The notes under the pieces were generated by a model. The model was not told the origin of the DNA. It worked only from the letters and a program-made list of their open reading frames with translations, and searched no databases. 64,000 nucleotides of DNA, taken from the NCBI RefSeq assembly GCF_002218045.2, contig NZ_AP018685.1:2294001-2358000 (forward strand), written 5' to 3'. A program made the translations under genes and the position numbers. Origin of the DNA: Vibrio rumoiensis (GTDB taxonomy: Bacteria; Pseudomonadota; Gammaproteobacteria; Enterobacterales; Vibrionaceae). This document shows positions 25,949-35,455 of this stretch, in pieces; the stretch's first letter is position 1; each line of letters opens with the position of its first letter.

Positions 25949-28678
25949 TTAGATTTTACCGTGGCATTGTTTGTACTTTTTGCCAGAACCACATGGACAA
26001 GGTTCATTACGTCCCACTTTACGCTCCTCACGAACGCTTGGTTGGTTTGCTGTTTCACCTGACTCATCTTCCATGCCTTCCGCTGATTCATGCTGGAATT
26101 GTTGATTACGTGCCGCTTCTTCTGCTTGAATACGACGTTGCTCTTCCATACGGTCAACTTCTTCACGTTGTTGTACTCGCACGCGGCTCAAGGTAGAAAT
26201 CACATCAAACTTCAAGCTATCTAGTAGTTCACCAAACAGCTCAAACGATTCACGCTTAAACTCTTGCTTTGGATCTTTTTGAGCATAACCACGCAGATGA
26301 ATACCTTGACGCAAGTGATCCATCGCCGCTAAGTGTTCTTTCCATAAATTATCAAGTGTTTGCAGCATCACTTGGCGCTCAAAGTTACGTAGAACTTCTG
26401 GACCAACCGCTTCCTCTTTTTGCTTATAGATAGCATTAGCTTCACTAATTACGCGCTCTAACAGAACTTCTTCATATAACTTGTCATCTTCATCTAACCA
26501 AGATTGAATAGGTAATGGCAAGTCAAAATCAGCTTGTAAACGCTCTTCTAAGCCCTTGACATCCCACATTTCATCCAGTGATTGTGGTGGGATATACTGT
26601 TCAAATACAGAACTTAAAACATCAGTACGGTTTTGCTCAAGCATTTCACTGATGTCTTCTGCGCTCATCAACTCATCACGAAGTTCATAAACCACTTTGC
26701 GCTGGTCATTGGCTACATCATCATAATCAAGCAATTGTTTACGCACATCGAAGTTGCGACCTTCAACCTTACGCTGCGCTTTCTCAATCGAACGAGAGAG
26801 CATACGGCTTTCGATTGCCTCACCTTCTTCCATACCGCTTTGGATTAAACCCGCCATACGGTCAGAGGTGAAAATACGTAATAGTGAATCTTCCATAGAA
26901 AGGTAGAAACGTGAAGAACCCGCATCACCTTGACGTCCTGAACGGCCACGTAGCTGATTATCAATACGGCGAGATTCATGACGTTCAGTACCAATAATGT
27001 GTAAACCGCCAGATTCAAGAACCGCATCATGCACTTTTTGCCACTCAGCTTTAATCTGTGCAATTTGTTCTGCTGTTGCAGGTGAACCTTGAGACTCTTC
27101 TAATTTCTCAACTTGGTTTTCCCAGCTACCGCCTAATTTAATATCGGTACCACGACCGGCCATATTCGTTGCAATGGTGACTGCACCAGGTGTACCTGCT
27201 TGAGCAACAATTTCAGCCTCTTGTTCATGGAACTTCGCATTCAAAACATTGTGTTTAATTTTTGATGCTTTTAACGCATTCGATAGTAATTCAGATTTTT
27301 CTATCGAAACCGTACCAACAAGAATCGGTTGACCATTAGCAACACGCTCTTTGATGTCTTCAATGATCGCATCAAACTTCTCTTTTTCTGTACGATAAAC
27401 GACATCAGGCATATCAATACGGATCATTGGACGGTTAGTAGGGATCACTACGGTGTCTAAACCGTAGATAGATTGGAATTCGAACGCTTCAGTATCCGCA
27501 GTACCTGTCATACCAGAAAGTTTTTCATACAAACGGAAATAGTTCTGGAAAGTAATCGATGCCAAAGTTTGGTTTTCATTTTGAATCTTAACGCCTTCTT
27601 TCGCCTCTACAGCTTGATGAAGACCTTCAGACCAACGACGTCCTGGCATGGTACGACCGGTGTGTTCATCAACGATGATCACTTCGCCATCTTTAACGAT
27701 GTAATCAACGTCTTTTTCAAACAATACATGAGCACGGAGCGCTGCATTGACATGGTGTAATAAGCTAATATTAGCCGGTGAATACAACGTCTCACCCTCT
27801 TCCATTAAGCCATTCGTCACCAATAACTCTTCAACGTACTCTTGACCAGTTTCAGTCATGTGTACTTGCTTGGCTTTTTCATCAATGGTGTAGTGCTTGT
27901 CGCCACGGTATTCTTCCGTATCTTCTTCATCCTGACGCTCTAGGTAAGGGATCAAAGTATTGATACGAGTATAAAGCTCTGAGCTATCTTCAGCAGGCCC
28001 TGAGATAATCAATGGTGTGCGCGCTTCATCGATTAAAATCGAATCGACTTCATCGATTACCGCAAAGAAGCGTTCACGTTGAACACGGTCTTCTGGGCGA
28101 AATGCCATATTATCGCGCAGATAATCAAAGCCAAATTCGTTATTTGTGCCATAAAGAATGTCACATTGATAAGCGGCTTTCTTCTCTGCTGGAATCATGT
28201 TTGGTACGTTGATACCAACCGTCATGCCTAAAAATTCAAATAATTCACGGTTAGTTTCAGCATCACGCTTAGCTAGGTAATCATTAACCGTAATAACATG
28301 AACGCCTTTACCCGCGATACCATTCAAGTATGCAGATAACGTTGCTGTTAACGTTTTACCTTCACCCGTACGCATCTCTGCAATTTTACCTGCATTCAAT
28401 ACCATACCGCCGATAAGCTGAACGTCGAAATGACGCATACCATAGATACGTTTTGATGCTTCACGTACTGTAGCGAAAGCTTCTGGTAATAATTTATCTA
28501 AAGACTCACCATTGCTGTAACGTTCACGAAATTCAATGGTTTTATGTTGAAGTTGCTCATCCGTTAATGCTTCATAATCTGGTTCAAAACTATTAATTTG
28601 ATTAACGATCTTTCTCAGCTGGCGTAACGTTCTATCATTACGGCTGCCGATGACACTGGTCAGTAGCTTAGTTAACAT
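25949..28678 (-). CDS. secA: Preprotein translocase ATPase SecA
   Basis: SecA drives export of unfolded proteins through SecYEG. The 909-residue protein has Walker A MRTGEGKT (102-109), the VIDEVDSILIDEARTPL DEAD-type region, the second nucleotide-binding fold (GTVSIEKSE and TNMAGRGTDI) and the C-terminal zinc motif C894, C896, C905, H906 (CPCGSGKKYKQCH) that binds SecB and phospholipid. No secM lies upstream; instead a divergent dciA is found, so SecM-type arrest control is not apparent at this locus. Confidence 0.98.
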   Translation of the reverse strand: MLTKLLTSVIGSRNDRTLRQLRKIVNQINSFEPDYEALTDEQLQHKTIEFRERYSNGESLDKLLPEAFATVREASKRIYGMRHFDVQLIGGMVLNAGKIAEMRTGEGKTLTATLSAYLNGIAGKGVHVITVNDYLAKRDAETNRELFEFLGMTVGINVPNMIPAEKKAAYQCDILYGTNNEFGFDYLRDNMAFRPEDRVQRERFFAVIDEVDSILIDEARTPLIISGPAEDSSELYTRINTLIPYLERQDEEDTEEYRGDKHYTIDEKAKQVHMTETGQEYVEELLVTNGLMEEGETLYSPANISLLHHVNAALRAHVLFEKDVDYIVKDGEVIIVDEHTGRTMPGRRWSEGLHQAVEAKEGVKIQNENQTLASITFQNYFRLYEKLSGMTGTADTEAFEFQSIYGLDTVVIPTNRPMIRIDMPDVVYRTEKEKFDAIIEDIKERVANGQPILVGTVSIEKSELLSNALKASKIKHNVLNAKFHEQEAEIVAQAGTPGAVTIATNMAGRGTDIKLGGSWENQVEKLEESQGSPATAEQIAQIKAEWQKVHDAVLESGGLHIIGTERHESRRIDNQLRGRSGRQGDAGSSRFYLSMEDSLLRIFTSDRMAGLIQSGMEEGEAIESRMLSRSIEKAQRKVEGRNFDVRKQLLDYDDVANDQRKVVYELRDELMSAEDISEMLEQNRTDVLSSVFEQYIPPQSLDEMWDVKGLEERLQADFDLPLPIQSWLDEDDKLYEEVLLERVISEANAIYKQKEEAVGPEVLRNFERQVMLQTLDNLWKEHLAAMDHLRQGIHLRGYAQKDPKQEFKRESFELFGELLDSLKFDVISTLSRVRVQQREEVDRMEEQRRIQAEEAARNQQFQHESAEGMEDESGETANQPSVREERKVGRNEPCPCGSGKKYKQCHGKI

Positions 28679-28974
28679 TATTTACGAATCTCTCTTTCTG
28701 ATCTTTCAGATCTCTGCTTTCAGTTTCTCACACTTTAATACTAAGAATACTGAGTAAATTTGGTCTACTTGTCATATGGTGCCAATAAAGCCCATTTTCA
28801 AGACTAAAAAACAAGTGCCTATATAGTATGGGATTATCGCACTATCTTCTATCTACAAACGCCTTTGTTTGCGCTCATCCTCATTATTTTTGATTAAAAA
28901 TAGTTTTTTTTGACATTAATAACTTCTCATAACGCATAATAATAGTCTTAAGCTTTAATTTGATGAGATGACTT
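28679..28974. other. Divergent control region secA / dciA
   Basis: About 296 AT-rich bases between two divergent starts. I see no open frame with a signal sequence or a SecM-like arrest motif. A candidate plus-strand promoter for dciA lies at 28910-28940; a secA promoter must also be here but I could not single it out. Confidence 0.45.
28910..28940 (+). promoter_or_regulatory. Candidate promoter of dciA
   Basis: TTGACA at 28910-28915 and CATAAT at 28935-28940 with a 19-base spacer, slightly long. The start codon follows at 28975. Confidence 0.35.
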
Positions 28975-29436
28975 ATGCGTGACCACCGTCCAAAACTAAC
29001 TCAAGATTTAATTGGCAATAACCAGTTAAAAGCATTTTCTCAGCATGTTTCGGAAATTTTATCGATCAATGAAGCTCTTAAATTAATCCTACCGAAAAAC
29101 TTGTTACCGCACTGCCGAGCTGCAAATGTGCGTCAAAGTCAGTTATTAATAGAAGTGGCTAATGCTTCTTTTCAGATGAAGCTCAATTACGAACGGATTA
29201 GAATTTTATCAGAATTAAGGGCCGCAGGATTTTCTCGTTTAGTAGGAATAGAGTTTAAGGTCAACCCAGATCTTTACCGTGGCGAAGCTATAAAAGAACC
29301 GAAAAAAAGCTATAAACAACATGCCTTAAGTGAAGAAGCCGCTCAATCTATTTTGATGGTAGCTGACTTTGCACCACCAAAACTAAAGCAAAGAATGGAA
29401 AGTTTAGCGAAACTCGCTCAAGTTAATAAAAAGTAA
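28975..29436 (+). CDS. dciA: DciA-type replicative helicase loader (DUF721)
   Basis: A 153-residue protein of the DUF721/DciA family, the ancestral loader of DnaB helicase used by bacteria without DnaC. The N-terminal two-thirds (about residues 15-105) has the fold signature: LSINEALKLILPKNLLPHCRAANVR, then LLIEVANASFQMKLNYER and ELRAAGF, KH-like in the solved relatives. The C-terminal third is lysine-rich and probably flexible. In Vibrio cholerae the homologue lies between secA and lpxC as here. It is divergent from secA and convergent with lpxC. Confidence 0.85.
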   Translation: MRDHRPKLTQDLIGNNQLKAFSQHVSEILSINEALKLILPKNLLPHCRAANVRQSQLLIEVANASFQMKLNYERIRILSELRAAGFSRLVGIEFKVNPDLYRGEAIKEPKKSYKQHALSEEAAQSILMVADFAPPKLKQRMESLAKLAQVNKK

Positions 29437-29466
29437 GAAACCAAGTTACTCATAATATTCAGGCAC

Positions 29467-29500
29467 AAAAAAACCAGACTTTTCAGTCTGGTTTTTCTTT
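29467..29500. terminator. Bidirectional terminator between dciA and lpxC
   Basis: AAACCAGACT (29471-29480) pairs with AGTCTGGTTT (29485-29494) around TTTC. An A run stands to the left and a T run to the right. Confidence 0.9.
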
Positions 29501-29515
29501 ATACTCAATATAATA

Positions 29516-30439
29516 TTAAGCTAATACTGTATTCGGCATTACTTCACCAAATGCGACAGGTGAGCCAGCTTCTTCTTCAAAAGTTGCCCATTCCCAAGCT
29601 TCTTGGTCTGCTAACACTGCACGTAGTAACTGATTGTTTAAAGCATGGCCTGTTTTATAAGCACGTAACTCACCAACAATGCTATGTCCACACATGTATA
29701 AGTCACCAATAGCGTCTAATACTTTATGTGTCACAAATTCATTACTAAAACGTAAACCTTCTTCATTCAAGATGCGATATTCATCAAGAACGATGGCGCA
29801 GTCAAAGCTACCACCTAAACATAGGTTCTGTGACTGTAAATATTCGATATCGCGCATAAAACCAAAAGTACGTGCGCGAGAAATATCTTTGATAAATGCC
29901 TGAGAAGAGAAATCAAACAACATATGCTGTTGCTCAGAGTCAATGGCAGGATGATCAAATTCAATTTCAAAATCCATACGAAAACCGTTATAAGGTACAA
30001 GTTCTGCCCACTTATCACCGTCTTCGATACGAATAGGTTTTTTAATACGAATAAAACGTTTTGGTGCATTTAGAGTTTCGACCCCTGCTGATTGCAGCAA
30101 GTATACAAACGGGCTAGCACTACCATCCATAATTGGGATTTCAGGTGCGTCTACCTCGATAATAATATTGTCGATCCCCATACCCGCTAGAGCCGCATTT
30201 AAGTGCTCAACGGTAGAAATTCGAATGCCTTCATCGTTCACTAACGCAGTACACAACATAGTGTCGCGTACTGAGTTTGGATCAGAAGGGAAATCCACTG
30301 GTGGATTCATATCTGTACGACGATAAATTATACCGGTATTAGCTGGTGCAGGACGTAGCGTAAGCGTGACTTTACGCCCAGAGTGGAGACCCACACCAGT
30401 CGTTTTCACCATTTCTTTCAATGTACGTTGTCTGATCAT
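29516..30439 (-). CDS. lpxC: UDP-3-O-acyl-N-acetylglucosamine deacetylase LpxC
   Basis: LpxC performs the committed step of lipid A synthesis. The 307-residue zinc enzyme has E78 and H79 (STVEHL), H238 and D242 (THKVLDAIGD) and catalytic H265 (YKTGHALN), all at E. coli numbering. It is the last gene of the division and cell-wall cluster, 99 bases after ftsZ. The C-terminal tail, which in E. coli carries the FtsH degradation signal, ends here in NTVLA, of the same type as LAFKAPSAVLA-like endings. Confidence 0.97.
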   Translation of the reverse strand: MIRQRTLKEMVKTTGVGLHSGRKVTLTLRPAPANTGIIYRRTDMNPPVDFPSDPNSVRDTMLCTALVNDEGIRISTVEHLNAALAGMGIDNIIIEVDAPEIPIMDGSASPFVYLLQSAGVETLNAPKRFIRIKKPIRIEDGDKWAELVPYNGFRMDFEIEFDHPAIDSEQQHMLFDFSSQAFIKDISRARTFGFMRDIEYLQSQNLCLGGSFDCAIVLDEYRILNEEGLRFSNEFVTHKVLDAIGDLYMCGHSIVGELRAYKTGHALNNQLLRAVLADQEAWEWATFEEEAGSPVAFGEVMPNTVLA

Positions 30440-30538
30440 CTAACTTTACCTCTAATTCACGCTATATATCGCAATCAGTATATGACTGGTCAGATATGAT
30501 ATCACATCTTAGACACACTTCAAGTTTTTGTATAAAAC

Positions 30539-31753
30539 TCAATCAGCTTGGTGTCTTAAAAATGCAGGAATATCAAGATAGCCACTATCATTCTCATCTG
30601 GCTTCTTCACAGTATTTGAATTACCGTTTGAAGCACTTGAGCTTGATGAACCACTATTTGAAGGTCCTTTATTCGTACGAAGCATCGGTTGTGGTTCTTC
30701 TTCTGGTTTTGACGCTTGTACTGGAGCATGTGCTGCAGGTTGAGGCGCAGAAACAGATTTAGTACCACCTTTCACTAAGGTAATATCGGGTTGGTGTGAA
30801 TGACCAATACCAGTTGCGACAACTGTCACTCGAATCTCATCACTCATATCTGGGTCAAGAGAAGTACCGATAACGACCGTTGCATTATCTGAAGCAAACG
30901 CTTTGACTGTATTACCAACCGTTTCGAATTCTTCTAAACGCATGTCGAGGCCAGCTGTAATGTTAACAAGTACGCCACGAGCGCCAGCAAGATCGATATC
31001 TTCAAGTAATGGGCTAGAAATAGCGATTTCAGCCGCTTCTTCAGCACGGTCTTCACCCGTTGCAACACCGCTGCCCATCATGGCATGTCCCATTTCAGAC
31101 ATAACGGTACGCACATCGGCGAAATCGACATTCATCATACCAGGACGAGTAATCAGCTCTGCAATACCTTGAACGGCATTACGTAGTACATCATTTGCTT
31201 TAGCAAACGCTTCAAGCAATGTGATACCGCGGCCAAGTACTTTCAATAGCTTTTCATTAGGAATGGTGATCAAAGAGTCAACATGCTTTGAAAGTTCCTC
31301 AATACCTTGCTCAGCAAAAGCCATACGCTTTTTACCTTCAAAACTAAACGGCTTAGTCACAACTGCAACCGTTAAGATACCAAGTTCTTTAGCCACTTCC
31401 GCAATAACAGGGGCCGCACCAGTACCGGTACCTCCACCCATACCAGCAGCAATAAACACCATATCAGCGCCCATGAGTACTGCTTTAATTGCTTCACGAT
31501 CTTCTAGTGCAGAATCACGGCCAACTTGAGGGTTTGCGCCCGCACCAAGACCTTTAGTGATATCACCACCAATTTGAATAACGTTGCTTACACTTACTTT
31601 ACGTAGCGCTTGGGCATCTGTATTAACAGTGATGAACTCCACCCCTTCGATGGATTCTCTCACCATGTGTTCTACAGCGTTACCGCCACCGCCACCTACT
31701 CCAACGACTTTAATTACAGCATCGTCAGACATTTCCATCATCGGTTCAAACAT
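30539..31753 (-). CDS. ftsZ: Cell division GTPase FtsZ
   Basis: The bacterial tubulin that forms the Z-ring. The 404-residue protein has the nucleotide-binding GVGGGGGNAV near 17-26, the tubulin signature GGGTGTG near 104-110, the T7 loop region NVDFADVRTVM, a serine/asparagine-rich linker after about 320 and the conserved C-terminal peptide YLDIPAFLRHQ that binds FtsA and ZipA. It follows ftsA by 33 bases. Confidence 0.98.
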   Translation of the reverse strand: MFEPMMEMSDDAVIKVVGVGGGGGNAVEHMVRESIEGVEFITVNTDAQALRKVSVSNVIQIGGDITKGLGAGANPQVGRDSALEDREAIKAVLMGADMVFIAAGMGGGTGTGAAPVIAEVAKELGILTVAVVTKPFSFEGKKRMAFAEQGIEELSKHVDSLITIPNEKLLKVLGRGITLLEAFAKANDVLRNAVQGIAELITRPGMMNVDFADVRTVMSEMGHAMMGSGVATGEDRAEEAAEIAISSPLLEDIDLAGARGVLVNITAGLDMRLEEFETVGNTVKAFASDNATVVIGTSLDPDMSDEIRVTVVATGIGHSHQPDITLVKGGTKSVSAPQPAAHAPVQASKPEEEPQPMLRTNKGPSNSGSSSSSASNGNSNTVKKPDENDSGYLDIPAFLRHQAD

Positions 31754-31786
31754 GTGTTTTCTCCGTTTCTTCCTGTTCGCCTCAGG

Positions 31787-33064
31787 TTAAAACTCTTTTT
31801 GTATCCAATTACGTACCTTTTGAATGAATTCAGCAATTGAGGTCCCAGAGCGTTGCTTTGGAACTGTATGCTGATATTCACCCTCATCATAAAACTGGCT
31901 GTCTTTGGCGTAATGTAATAATCCAACCGCCGTTGCATGATATGGCTCTTTAACGTAGTCAGTTAACCCTCTGACTTCTAGGGGTTTACCAATTCTTACT
32001 TGATTACGGAATACGCGTTCTGCACATTCCACTAATCCTTCAATTTGTGACGCGCCACCCGTCAATACGATACCGGCAGCTAAATGGTGCTTAATACCAT
32101 CTTCACGTAGCTTTGCTTGCACAGAATCAATGCTTTGATTAACCATGCCCATAAGCTCAGTATATCGGGGTTCTATCACTTCTGCCAAAGTTTGACGTTG
32201 TAAGCTTCGAGAAGGTCGCCCACCGACACTTGGGACATTTACAGTATCATCTTTACTGACTAGTTCACTAAGCGCACAGCCAAATTTTACTTTTATCTCT
32301 TCAGCATCGCTGACAGGAGTGCCAAATGCAAAGGCAATATCACTTGTAACGGCATTACCTGCATAAGAAAATACTTTTGTGTGACGTAGCGCACCACCGG
32401 TCCAAATAGATAGCTCCATTGTACCAGCGCCAATATCAATGACACAGACGCCTAACTCACGTTCATCATCAGTAATGACAGCATTACTTGACGCTAAACC
32501 TGAATAAATTAATTGCTCAACTTTTAAATTACAGCGTTCAACGGCTTTAATGATGTTTCTCGCCATATCATTATGACAAGAAATCAGATGAACACTGGCT
32601 TCCATACGAACACCAGATAAACCGAGAGGGTTCTTAATGCCCTCTTGGTAATCAATAGTAAACTCTTGTGGAATAACATGTAAAATACGCTGTTCTTCAC
32701 CGATTTTTATTGATTTAGCAGTATGAATAACACGGTCCATATCTTCCTGAGAAACTTCTTCCTCAGAAATCGCGCCCATACCTTTTTCTATACGGCTTGC
32801 AATATGCTTACCAGAAAGAGAAAGGTAGACGCTGGTTATCTGGCATTCAGCCATTAATTCAGCTTGATCAATCGCGCGCTGTACAGATTTTACAACTGAT
32901 TCAAGGTCGTTAACCCCGCCTTTATCCATACCGTGAGATGGGCTAGTTCCAGATCCGATGATATTAATTTGTCCATCGGGAAGTACTTCACCAACCAAAG
33001 CCGATACGGTAGCGGTGCCGATATCAAGACCAACGACAATGTTTCCTTCTGCGGTCTTCGTCAT
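31787..33064 (-). CDS. ftsA: Cell division protein FtsA
   Basis: An actin-like ATPase of 425 residues that tethers FtsZ to the membrane. The N-terminus NIVVGLDIGTATVSALVGEV contains the phosphate 1 loop, and GVCVIDIGAGTMELSIW the phosphate 2 loop. The C-terminal amphipathic helix EFIQKVRNWIQKEF is the membrane-targeting sequence. Its ATG overlaps the ftsQ stop by four bases. Confidence 0.97.
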   Translation of the reverse strand: MTKTAEGNIVVGLDIGTATVSALVGEVLPDGQINIIGSGTSPSHGMDKGGVNDLESVVKSVQRAIDQAELMAECQITSVYLSLSGKHIASRIEKGMGAISEEEVSQEDMDRVIHTAKSIKIGEEQRILHVIPQEFTIDYQEGIKNPLGLSGVRMEASVHLISCHNDMARNIIKAVERCNLKVEQLIYSGLASSNAVITDDERELGVCVIDIGAGTMELSIWTGGALRHTKVFSYAGNAVTSDIAFAFGTPVSDAEEIKVKFGCALSELVSKDDTVNVPSVGGRPSRSLQRQTLAEVIEPRYTELMGMVNQSIDSVQAKLREDGIKHHLAAGIVLTGGASQIEGLVECAERVFRNQVRIGKPLEVRGLTDYVKEPYHATAVGLLHYAKDSQFYDEGEYQHTVPKQRSGTSIAEFIQKVRNWIQKEF

Positions 33065-33840
33065 TTATTTCTCTCTTGTGCTGAATCATCATCTGGAATC
33101 CACCCGACGGCGGCTCCAGTATCATATCGAAGATCGATGTAGCTAATTTGCTCAACTTTATCGCCTAAGCGTTTGTAAAGTTCAACAAAACGATTCAAAC
33201 GGTCTTCACGAGCATCTTTACCAAGCTCTAAGCGAATACCATTATCTAATATTAATTGCCAAGCACGCCTATCGTTTAATACCACCGATGTAATAGTGCG
33301 CCCTAGTGGTTTTAATTCTTGAGTACTTTTTTTCCAGACCGATAAGACTTGCTTGCTCGATCCTTCTGGACCATAAAGGTTGACTGTATTTTCACCGGCA
33401 TCTTCAGGATGACCATTAAATACATTTCCATCTGGATTTAATAATGAATTACCATTCCAAATGGCAATCGCTTTATATTCAACAATATAGACTTTTATTA
33501 AGTCAGGCCATTGCTTTCTGATCGAAATTTGTTCAACCCAAGGTAATGTTTGTAACACTTGTTGTAACTGATTGACGTCTTGAGTCATAAATGTCCCAAT
33601 ACGTGGTATATCAGCTAATGCAGTTTGCACTTCTTCAGGGCTAACATGAACTAGGTTACCTTCTACCATAAGGCGAGAAAGAGGCAAACGCTGATCATCA
33701 GTCATCCAACTAAATGTAGAATAAATTAAAGCGCCAATAGCAATCACAACCAACAACAAAAACACACCACCAAACCAATGCTGTTTTGATGATGGTGCTT
33801 GGGTCGCATTTTCGCTTAAAATTTCTGCAGTGATATTCAT
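33061..33840 (-). CDS. ftsQ: Cell division protein FtsQ
   Basis: A bitopic membrane protein of 259 residues that joins FtsB and FtsL in the divisome core. One transmembrane segment lies near residues 24-45 (GGVFLLLVVIAIGALIYSTF), then a POTRA domain (LPLSRLMVEGNLVHVSPEEV) and the FtsQ beta domain. It is preceded by a 138-base gap after murC where E. coli and others carry ddlB; no gene remnant is visible in it. Confidence 0.95.
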   Translation of the reverse strand: MNITAEILSENATQAPSSKQHWFGGVFLLLVVIAIGALIYSTFSWMTDDQRLPLSRLMVEGNLVHVSPEEVQTALADIPRIGTFMTQDVNQLQQVLQTLPWVEQISIRKQWPDLIKVYIVEYKAIAIWNGNSLLNPDGNVFNGHPEDAGENTVNLYGPEGSSKQVLSVWKKSTQELKPLGRTITSVVLNDRRAWQLILDNGIRLELGKDAREDRLNRFVELYKRLGDKVEQISYIDLRYDTGAAVGWIPDDDSAQERNK

Positions 33841-33978
33841 AATGAGCAGCTAGACTCTAAATTATTCATTAAACGCCCATAATTAGATGTTAACGACAAC
33901 GACATCCCTGAAAATAACCACAATTAACAGGGATTATACTGACCCAAGCCCATAGTGCCAATACAACTCGTCGCTATT

Positions 33979-35445
33979 TTACTCACTAATGACTTTCATT
34001 TTGCCAATATTCAGCTGAAAATCGGCTAAATCCTTTGCAACACGGCCTACATCACCCGCACCTTGAGTTAAAACTAAATCATTATCTTCTAATAAATTAG
34101 CTAATGTTGATGGTAGTTTATTAGAGGAATCAACAAATATCGGATCAATTTTTCCACGACTCCGGATTGTGCGACATAAAGAACGACTATCTGCACCTGA
34201 AATTGGTTTTTCACCCGCAGCATAAACATCTAGCATAATTAAAACGTCGACTTTCTCTAATACATTAGCAAAATCATCATACAAATCACGAGTACGGCTA
34301 TAACGATGTGGTTGGAAAATCATTACTAAGCGTTTATCTGGCCAGCCCGAACGAGCCGCTTGGATAGTCACATCTACCTCGCTAGGATGATGGCCGTAGT
34401 CATCCACTAGCATCGCGTGCCCATTACCTGTATCAAACTCACCTAAATGGTCAAAGCGGCGACCTGTTCCTTGCGTGCTAACTAAAGCTCGAACAATTGC
34501 ATCATCTGCAATATCATCTTCCGTTGCGACAGCAATCGCAGCAGATGCATTCAAGGCATTGTGCTTACCCGGAATATTAAGCGTAATATCTAAATCCGCT
34601 CGACCTTGACGAACAACGGTAAAGTTACCTTGCTGACCTTTTTGGTGATAATTCACAATGCGTACATCCGCATCTTCAGAGAAACCATAAGTGATAACCT
34701 GACGGCTTACGCGAGGAATTAATTCTCTCACAACAGGATCATCGACGCACATAATAGCTTGTCCATAGAATGGTAAGTTATGTAAAAAATCAATAAATGT
34801 CTGTTTTAAGGTTTCAAAGTCACCGCCATACGTATCCATATGATCGGCCTCAATATTGGTCACAATGCTTACCATTGGCTGCAAGTGTAAGAAAGAGGCG
34901 TCACTTTCATCTGCTTCAGCGATTAAATAACGGCTCGAACCTAAACGAGCGTTAGTTCCCGCGCTTTTAACTAAACCACCATTAACAAAAGTAGGATCAA
35001 GACCCGCTTCAAAATAAATTTGTGTCACTAAAGCAGTGGTAGTGGTTTTCCCATGAGTACCGGCAACCGCAATACCATGTCGAAAACGCATTAACTCAGC
35101 CAGCATTTCAGCGCGACGCACAACCGGAATACGTAATTTTTTAGCCGCAACCAGTTCAGGGTTCTCATTAGAAATGGCGGTTGAGACAACGACCACACTC
35201 GCCTGTTGAATATTACTTTCTTGGTGGCCAAAATAAATAGTCGCACCTTTCGCACTCAACCTTTCTGTCACAGGGTTAGAAGCTAAATCGGACCCACTGA
35301 TATCATAACCTTCGTTAAGCAACACTTCGGCTATACCACTCATCCCTGCGCCACCAATCCCCACAAAGTGAATGCATTTTACGCGGCGCATTTCAGGTAC
35401 AATTGAACGCAACTCAGATAAGTTAGGGTTTTGTTTTGTTAACAT
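33979..35445 (-). CDS. murC: UDP-N-acetylmuramate--L-alanine ligase
   Basis: MurC adds L-alanine to UDP-MurNAc. The 488-residue Mur ligase has the N-terminal Rossmann start HFVGIGGAGMSGIAEVL, the P-loop GTHGKTTT, EADESDASFLHL and DDYGHHPSEV. ATG 35445 follows a TTGAG ribosome binding site; the TTG codon immediately before could also initiate. It follows murG by about ten bases. Confidence 0.97.
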   Translation of the reverse strand: MLTKQNPNLSELRSIVPEMRRVKCIHFVGIGGAGMSGIAEVLLNEGYDISGSDLASNPVTERLSAKGATIYFGHQESNIQQASVVVVSTAISNENPELVAAKKLRIPVVRRAEMLAELMRFRHGIAVAGTHGKTTTTALVTQIYFEAGLDPTFVNGGLVKSAGTNARLGSSRYLIAEADESDASFLHLQPMVSIVTNIEADHMDTYGGDFETLKQTFIDFLHNLPFYGQAIMCVDDPVVRELIPRVSRQVITYGFSEDADVRIVNYHQKGQQGNFTVVRQGRADLDITLNIPGKHNALNASAAIAVATEDDIADDAIVRALVSTQGTGRRFDHLGEFDTGNGHAMLVDDYGHHPSEVDVTIQAARSGWPDKRLVMIFQPHRYSRTRDLYDDFANVLEKVDVLIMLDVYAAGEKPISGADSRSLCRTIRSRGKIDPIFVDSSNKLPSTLANLLEDNDLVLTQGAGDVGRVAKDLADFQLNIGKMKVISE

Positions 35446-35455
35446 CAATTATTTC

